A stretch of 64,000 nt of DNA, from positions 1 to 64,000 of the forward strand of contig JAHLWZ010000386.1 in NCBI GenBank assembly GCA_020536535.1, given 5' to 3'. Of this stretch, positions 58,092 through 64,000 are shown piece after piece (position 1 is the first letter of the stretch; each line of letters opens with the position of its first letter). The position numbers and the translations under genes were made by a program. This stretch comes from Pelomyxa schiedti. Taxonomy: Eukaryota > Evosea > Pelobiontida > Pelomyxidae. The notes beneath the pieces are model-generated. The model saw nothing but the letters and a program-made list of their open reading frames with translations. It was not told the origin of the DNA and did not search any database.

Positions 58092-59550
58092 TTAGTATTT
58101 GTTCCTTCCCCAACCTGCAACGTTCAGGTCTGTCAAAGGAAAAGGGTAAAATGAGGGGTCTCCAGTAGGGTTTGGTACCCCAATTCCTGCAAGCACGACA
58201 GCTGCCTCCAATAGAGGCATCCTTTTTTCTGCGTCAAACTGAAGCAAAGCACGAACCAGGTTGCAGAACGCCCTTGGGAACGCTGTTGATTTCATGGGGA
58301 ACAGCTCCTCACTATCGAATGAAAACGTGATGTGCCCACTGGGGCCGTAACCACCAGGGTATCCAGGAAGTGGATGCTTTCCACACATCGCCAGTTCAAA
58401 CAAAATGCATCCAAGTTCAAAGGACGGTTGCTGTTTGCATGGGGTAAGCATACAAGATACTATTCCTCTTTTGCATAAAGCGGACCTTGTCATAGTGTAA
58501 CGTTGAATGGCCAGGGTTCTGTCCGTATTGTACAATTCCATTGATGATCTCCGGTGCTCTGTGGGCTTGATTTCCCAGGGCGTGCATGAGATCCCTAGCT
58601 TCTCCCTCAAATAGCTTATTTTTTGTTGCTGGGAATTTCCTGGCACAACCAAGATCAGCCAAAATTGCCTGATCTTTATTCTGTTTTTCGAAAAAAATAT
58701 TTCAGATAACAGCATGTTGAGTGAGACAACACACATAAGAGATGACAATGTTATCCAATGAAACATCAAAGTGAAGTGTTTGATTCACAAAAAGATGAAC
58801 AAGGGCAGCGCATATATCCCTTGAATATTTGTGAACAATGGGCCACGGAGTAGTCTGGAAAGTGGTGCCGAGGGCGCCCAGAAACTGCTTGAGTGTCTCA
58901 GAGTGATGCGCCAGCACAACCCAAACACTAGCATGCATCCTCTTCTGCGCTGCGTCATATGCCAACTCCTTTGCCACAGCAGGGAGGTGGTCGTAATACT
59001 CTTGTGGGATGCGATCAGTGAAGTGACAGAAATATTGAATGACGTTCGGGTGTGGTTCCAACGTAGAACAGATGAGGTATTCGTTCTTCAAGAGAATAGC
59101 GGAACTTGGTCAAATGAAGAGGGCTTACGGCAAGATAGATACCTCAAAGGCATTTAGTACACTCTCTGTGCGTAATCCGTAGTTATAAGGCATCTTTAGG
59201 GCATAAGACTGGTCCCTGAACAATGCAGGGTGTCCATCCCCAATGCACTTGACCTCATACACAATCCCTGGTCATCCATAAAAGTGGTGGCAATAGCAAA
59301 AAGCGATACCGTTGCAGCCATTAACGATCGGTCTTACGAGCTTGAAGTTCTTGGCAACTATGAGGCTGCCCGATGCACGTTGCACGTCGTTTAAGTAGCC
59401 AGACGGCACCATCGTACGGAAGAAGGCTGCTCGCTCCTTAGTCGCGCTTTGCAGTGCCTCGTTGTCCCACAGATGTAATGTTTGGTGCACCTCTCGGTGA
59501 AGTAGTTGTCGAGCTTGTGGTGGCGAAGGATGTGTTTCTGCGCCACCCAT
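58092..59550 (-). CDS. Kinase paralogue with catalytic-loop lysine lost (probable pseudokinase)
   Basis: It starts at ATG 59550. Exon 1 ends in NGCNG within the glycine loop and exon 2 continues IVYEVKCIGDGHP; the ATP lysine is kept in YALKMPYNYG. The region NEYLICSTLEPHPNVIQYF to PWPIVHKYSRDICAALVHLF is nearly identical to the kinase at 46.8-48.3 kb. The catalytic loop reads HFDVSLDNIVI: Asp and Asn are kept but the lysine of HxDxKxxN is Ser (codon TCA). DLG and HRAPE are present. Loss of that lysine, which stabilises the gamma-phosphate, suggests weak or no phosphotransfer with ATP binding retained. Its own stop at 58092 follows GCAG|GTTGGG, a candidate donor at the same position as in the paralogue. 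Confidence 0.78.
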
Positions 59551-59744
59551 TGTCTTGGTTCCGTATTGTGGCCGTCGATCAGGTTTTCGCAGAAAGTGGT
59601 GAAAGGAAGCCTTTCAGACTCTGCGAGGCTGCCGTGGTAAAGGGGCGGAAACGATTGAGCTGCAATTCACTCTTAGTGTGGCTGTAATTGGTTTCTTACT
59701 CTACAAGAAAAAAGTGTAAGGAAACCATTCGTTTCTCCGAGGCA

Positions 59745-60602
59745 ATGCACGAAGAAGACAGGGCCAAGGGTGTGTTGCTCGGGTTGGCGGCCGGTGACAA
59801 GAACGGCGGCCCAGTGAGAATGGCGGTGAGGGTAGCTGAGTCCCTGGCCGCGTGCGGCCGCTTCGACCGCGACGACGTTGTTCGGCGTTACCACGCGTGG
59901 TTCAAGGGGCCCCCACACGACCCCGAGAAGTGCTTCGACACGGGCCCCACCTTCTCCTCCGTCTTCGCCCGCTTCGACCGCGGCGGCTGCACCATCGACG
60001 ACGCCTCGCGCGCCGCGTTCGCCGCCCGCCCCGCGCCGGGCGTCAACCCCGCCCACCGCGCCACGCCCCTGGGCGCCGCCGTCCGCCTGCTCCCCGCCGA
60101 CGCCGCCGTCGCCGAGTGCGCCCGCTCCGAGGCCCAGCTGACCCACATGCACCCCGACAGCGCCGCCGTCTCCGCCGCCTCGTGCCACCTCGTGCGCCTG
60201 CTGGTCCGCGGGCGCCCCTGGGCCGACGCCGCCGCGGACCCCCTGGTGCTCTCGGGCCTCCCGCGGCCCATGGGCGAGGGCTTCGTCCCGCGCGACATCC
60301 CGCTGGGCACCCGCGAGGCCGAGCGCTACCTGTCGCGGGACGGGGCCGCCCGCGCCGTCTTCTGCGCGGCCGTGCACTTTGTGGCGGCGGCGGAGGGCCC
60401 CAGGGAGGCCATCGAGGCCTCGCTGGCGTTCGCGGGGCCTGTGAATTACTGCCCGGTGCTGGTGGGCGCCTTTTCTGGAGCGAGGTGGGGCAGGGAGGCT
60501 ATTTTGTCAGAGGTGGCAAAGATTCACTTTGAGACTGTGGAACCTGAGCTTATCACCAGGATCGAGGCTGCGAATAGGGCACTATGGGGTGGTGGAGTGT
60601 AG
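59745..60602 (+). CDS. ADP-ribosylglycohydrolase-fold protein with altered metal site, 285 aa
   Basis: A single very GC-rich exon. The N-terminal motif GVLLGLAAGDKNGGPVRMAV matches the DraG/ARH G-x-x-x-G-D-x-x-G opening. NPAHRATPLGAAVRLLP and QLTHMHPDSAAVSAASCHLV follow, at the places of the family's R-x-x-P and T-H helices. At the C-terminal metal site, where active enzymes have GGDxDT, it reads AGPVNYCPVLVGAFSGARWG: the GA-x-x-GA-x-x-G helix is kept but both Asp ligands are absent. Active members remove ADP-ribose from proteins using two Mg2+. This protein may be inactive or belong to a subfamily with other chemistry. It is divergent from the pseudokinase gene, with 194 bp between starts. 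Confidence 0.75.
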   Translation: MHEEDRAKGVLLGLAAGDKNGGPVRMAVRVAESLAACGRFDRDDVVRRYHAWFKGPPHDPEKCFDTGPTFSSVFARFDRGGCTIDDASRAAFAARPAPGVNPAHRATPLGAAVRLLPADAAVAECARSEAQLTHMHPDSAAVSAASCHLVRLLVRGRPWADAAADPLVLSGLPRPMGEGFVPRDIPLGTREAERYLSRDGAARAVFCAAVHFVAAAEGPREAIEASLAFAGPVNYCPVLVGAFSGARWGREAILSEVAKIHFETVEPELITRIEAANRALWGGGV

Positions 60603-60763
60603 TGATTCACTTGTAAGAGAGTAGTGCCTGTAAAAAAACTTCTTCCTTTCTATCTTATTTGATTTCTTGTCCAGTTGCCTTCTTTTTAGCGTTACTACTC
60701 TTTTGAAAATGAGGGTAATTTTTTTTATTGGCCCTTTGTTTGCAGTGTGAAGTGGGCACAAAG
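60603..60763. other. Convergent 3' spacer
   Basis: 161 bp between the stops of the ARH-like and QNG1 genes. It contains an A/T-rich tract near 60715. No gene. Confidence 0.5.
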
Positions 60764-62174
60764 TCAGTAGAAAATTGTTGAGGTCCTGTGATGTGGTGCA
60801 AGGGTGGATAGATTGCTCTCAGCATGCTGCCACAGCAGCCAATCAACAACATGAGGTGGTACGGAAACACTGTATTTCTCAGACAGAAGTTGTGACAGGT
60901 CTTCCACAGCCTGCACACTCCCAGCCCTGATTTCAATTTCCTCTTCACTACCACTGGGTATTTCAACCTGTGAAATGTGTTACTCAGACTGTGAATTCTT
61001 GGGAAGCTGATACCACGTGCGTTAATTTATTTAGCAACTCTTCTGAGTATTGTAAAATCCCAACTGACTGGAGGATTTGTGGCACTCCTTAAAAAGAAGT
61101 TAGCGTGAATAAATAAAGCGGTACTATACTATAGTCTGGAAACATTGTAAGGCGAGATATATCCGAGAAGTGGCCCAACCTTTGCCCTGAAAATGCACCC
61201 CAAATATCCCCCACTAAGATTTGGGCTCGCTTGTAAAAGAAGACCTGGGTTCCACGGTAAATTGTATGGTCTCTGAAGCCTGGCAGGTGTGCAGTAATGA
61301 TTTCCACTAGCTTGGAAGCGCTTCCACTGGCTTCCATTATCATTGCTGAAGCCACCCTATTGTGTGAGCATTTACCCTTGTATTGGCACCAGCAATCCCC
61401 CAATTCTCGCAGTAATCTTGCTCTCTCCCCAAGGTTGTGAGGTTTAGGTACGCCCTGTGGAAGACTTGAAAACCAGTGCTCTCTCAATTCGTTTTCGTCA
61501 ACAGCTGCAAGATGATCAGGATCAATGAAGCTACGGTCTCTCAACATAGTCCTCTTCACAGAATCCGCCTAATTAAAGTTAATTCCTGCAGACTAAGCCA
61601 ACACATGCAACACTGTGTGTACATAGTTCATTATTGACCCAAGTCCCACAATGATAAACAACGAGAATCACCGAACATAGAAAAGCAAGACCCATAATTG
61701 AGAACACACCAGGTGCACATACTCAAACGCCGGCGACGGCCAGAAGCAGAAATTGAGAGTATCAACCACCATCACGTATCTCGCCATGGCCTCGTCCACG
61801 TCTTCCGCTGCGGTGGCTGTCCCACAATTGCGACCCCCGCCGCCGCCGTTCGACCCTCTCAGTTCCGCCCACGTCAGGTGGCCGTCCGAGGTGCCCCACA
61901 TCGCGCGTATCAGGTCGTCCACGGCGGTCTGCTGATTATGGGAGGAGGAGGCGAGGGCGGCATCGGCAGGGTGCGCCGAGTCCGACGCACAACCACCAAG
62001 TAGGCTGGCCCCGATTTTTTCGACGAGCGCCGCGGCAGACGAGGTCAGGGACGAGTGCGGCGATGAAGCGCTGGGCACACGGACAGCAACGTGTCTGGCC
62101 GACTGCATCACGAATCGTGCAGTACGACGTACTTCGTCGCAAGGCGACGGCCTTGCTCTCGGCGGGAAATCCAT
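60764..62174 (-). CDS. QNG1: Queuosine 5'-phosphate N-glycosylase (queuosine salvage)
   Basis: Exon 1 from ATG 62174 contains EVRRTARFVMQSARHVAVRV and the family motif MVVDTLNFCFWPSPAFEYV. Exon 2 (about 61568-61085) gives LREHWFSSLPQGVPKPHNLGERARLLRELG, broken here into its parts REHWF and ERARLLRELG. It also gives FRDHTIYRGTQVFFYKRAQI and LVGDIWGAF with LTMFPDY, all typical of DUF2419/C9orf64. A short exon near 61030-61080 follows. The last exon ends APHHRTSTIFY before TGA at 60764, the family C-terminus. The enzyme frees queuine from queuosine 5'-phosphate so that eukaryotes can reuse a base they cannot make. A Ser/Gly/Asn-rich insert sits in exon 1. Confidence in identity is high. Confidence 0.93.
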
Positions 62175-62346
62175 GGTTATCAAACCCAAACTTACAATCT
62201 TACACTCATTCAGTGAGTTGTCCATAATTCATTTGGGAGACTGTGTTGTTACCATTTGGGCACGTGCTTCCAACAACACCAGTAGGACGCAGGCCCAAGA
62301 AACAGGTAAAAGGCGGGTGAATATGTTTGGTGCTGGAATTCACAAC

Positions 62347-63873
62347 CTACATCACATGGAAGGTCTCATCCACCCACTCTGCAACTTCAATGTTGCCCCA
62401 ACTGAGTGCAGACACAAGTGATTTGATGATGTCACTTTGTGATAGGGACACCTTCGTTGACAGCCACTTGGCAAGTGTGGATCCTCTTTTTCTTGATGTT
62501 GAACACGCTGATGCAAAGGTTGCTGCTGTTGGTGTGAAGCTCTGTTCTGTGACAAGCCACTGAGTGAATTCCACGTCTCCAGTGTTTCTGCATACATGGT
62601 TGAGGTCCACTTCATCCAGTGAAGATGGAAAAGTTGTTAGCAACCACTTGGCAACATCTATGTTGTACAAATCTGGTAGTGCCCAGAAATTGGGGGAAAG
62701 AACATGTTCAAATATTTGGCAATCTTTCACAGTGCTGTGCTTGTTTGTCACAAGCGCCAATTCTGTTGTGAACTGTTGGCACCAACTGGAAAGTTATCCA
62801 GGCACCACTTAAAGTTGAAGGGGGAGGTTCCTGAAGCACACATGTTATAAAGGCCAAAAAACTCTGCTTCACCCAATTCCCATTCAAACCCAAACCTGTC
62901 AAACAGCCACTTTACAACTTCTATCTTCCCATCATACATACACCAGCTCATTGGATCATACATTACCCACAATACCTCGTCAGAATCTAGACCAAGCACA
63001 CTCACCATCCACATGACAGCATCAACCCCCCCTGCACAACACACACTCCTAACACAGCTTGAATTCCCACACGATGTCCTTGCATATTCAATCACATTTT
63101 CCCTCAGGCCAGCCACACCACTCTCAGTGCGGCAGGCAGCCTGCCGCCCCACAATGTGGCGCCCATCCCACAATTGCGGAAGTGTGTATCTGGTGTTGCT
63201 CCCTTCAGCCTCTGCACCACTGCTATTAGCACCACCAAACAGGGAAGTGGCCAGTCCCACGTGGCCACCAACCAGCAACCCAACCACAGTCGCACTCACT
63301 TCCTTCACCACAACACCACAACCACCCTTAACACCAACCTCCAGCTTCTGACACTGCTCTTCCCTTCTTCTGATCCCTTCACTGGCACTGCTGTTTGTCG
63401 TTGTCATCGCGTTTTCTTCTTCTGATGTTGTTGTTGGCCGCGCACCCGTTTGTTGGAGCAGTGTAGAATACCCACAATCTGAGGAGACAAAGCCGTCGTT
63501 GAGCCGGCCACTGTGCCTGTTGTTGAGGATCCACGCCACGCACGACGGCGCTGGACCGCTCGCTGCACTTCTAATTGCACCGTAGCTGAGGACGTACTTC
63601 TCAAAGCCAAGAGGGAACGTGAGTACCCTGCGGCACGATGGGGAACATCGCCTCGGCCGCCCGAAACAAGTCGAGGTAGCGGTGCCTGTTGGGATCCGTA
63701 CTTTATGTTCCCCTGTGAGTCGCCGTGCCCGTCGAGCAGCCCTGGTGACACTACGTGGTGCCAAACAACTCGCGACACAACGAGAACCCTGTCGATGTTG
63801 GCAGCCCGATCGGGATGGTGGTCGAGAGCGCGCAAATGGAGGCAGTGTGCCACCGTGGGGCATCAGATGTCAT
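62347..63873 (-). CDS. Degenerate ankyrin-type repeat protein, lineage-specific family
   Basis: The C-terminal part is clear: repeated helix pairs of the type VVKWLFDRFGFEWELGEAEF, FKWCLDNFPV, VAKWLLTTFPSSLDEVDLNH, FTQWLVTEQSF and LAKWLSTKV, about 36-40 residues apart. This is a divergent ankyrin-like solenoid. The N-terminal part begins with VLVVSRVVWHHVVSPGLL and RYLDLFRAAEAMFPIVPQG. The reading frame changes at 63686-63701, 63600-63618 and 62763-62782. Each change coincides with a GT...AG segment of 16, 19 and 20 nt whose removal restores the frame. Either these are micro-introns or the gene carries indels. The first ATG considered is 63873, which needs a further 65-nt intron. Protein-binding role inferred from the repeats only. 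Confidence 0.65.
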
Positions 63874-64000
63874 TGTCGGAAATCAATACTTCCTTGAATG
63901 AACCACTCCGAAAACGAACCGTTGCGCACAGTGCTGTGGCTGCCGTAACCTTCACATAACTGCCCATTGAACATTTTTTTTCTGTGGCGCAACGTAGATG

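Noticed and set aside
59673-60377. Minus-strand and second-frame GC-rich open frames opposite the ARH-like gene
   Set aside because: High GC removes stops from all frames. Only the plus-strand frame has family motifs.
1-64000. Prokaryotic features: operons, CRISPR arrays, riboswitches, tRNA or rRNA genes
   Set aside because: None were seen. Introns and gene content are eukaryotic, and no cloverleaf or rRNA sequence was recognised by eye.

Overview
This is eukaryotic nuclear DNA from a gene-dense protist. Genes lie on both strands, often under 200 bp apart, and most are split by very short GT-AG introns. The proteins include spliceosomal Aquarius, condensin CAP-G, a P5B ATPase, an OSCA/TMEM63 channel, ribosomal protein eL29, a Ras-like GTPase, a DENN-WD40 protein and a long calponin-homology coiled-coil protein. 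The lineage-specific families at the two ends (a protein starting near 344 and a degenerate ankyrin-type repeat protein near 62.3-63.9 kb) resemble families I associate with Archamoebae such as Pelomyxa. That assignment is inference from memory. Many genes open with a GC-rich 5' part rich in Ala, Pro and Arg and continue into AT-richer sequence.

Layout. 0-9 kb: lineage-specific protein (+), AlkZ-like DNA glycosylase (+), small hypothetical (-), two-RRM protein (-), a poorly explained 1.2 kb gap, F-box protein (+). 8.9-18 kb: Aquarius (-) and an OSCA/CSC1 channel (-). 19-28 kb: eL29 (+), then a proline-rich/CH/coiled-coil giant (+) whose 3' part is a string of very small exons. 28-35 kb: DENN-WD40 protein (-) divergent from a TPM-domain membrane protein (+). 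34.8-44.7 kb: CAP-G that reads into a BRCT module (-), then a P5B ATPase (-). 45-50.5 kb: Sel1-repeat protein (-), kinase (-), Ras-like GTPase (+), phosphatidylserine decarboxylase (-). 50.7-55 kb: a large membrane-anchored protein resembling the N-terminal module of large lipid transfer proteins (-). 55-64 kb: a small inverted-repeat element, GNAT acetyltransferase (+), kinase (-), pseudokinase-like paralogue (-), ADP-ribosylglycohydrolase-like protein (+), queuosine salvage enzyme (-), ankyrin-type protein (-).

No prokaryote-style operons or shared pathway link these genes. The most interesting points are a CAP-G-BRCT fusion, a pair of duplicated kinases whose reading frames appear to splice into different downstream modules (Sel1 repeats versus a second kinase), a candidate vitellogenin/MTP-type protein in a protist, an AlkZ-type glycosylase with an acidic insert, a Ras-like GTPase with an altered switch II, and candidate introns of only 16-32 nt. 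Exon borders were worked out by eye from reading frames and GT-AG sites. Where a border is not stated the span is approximate.
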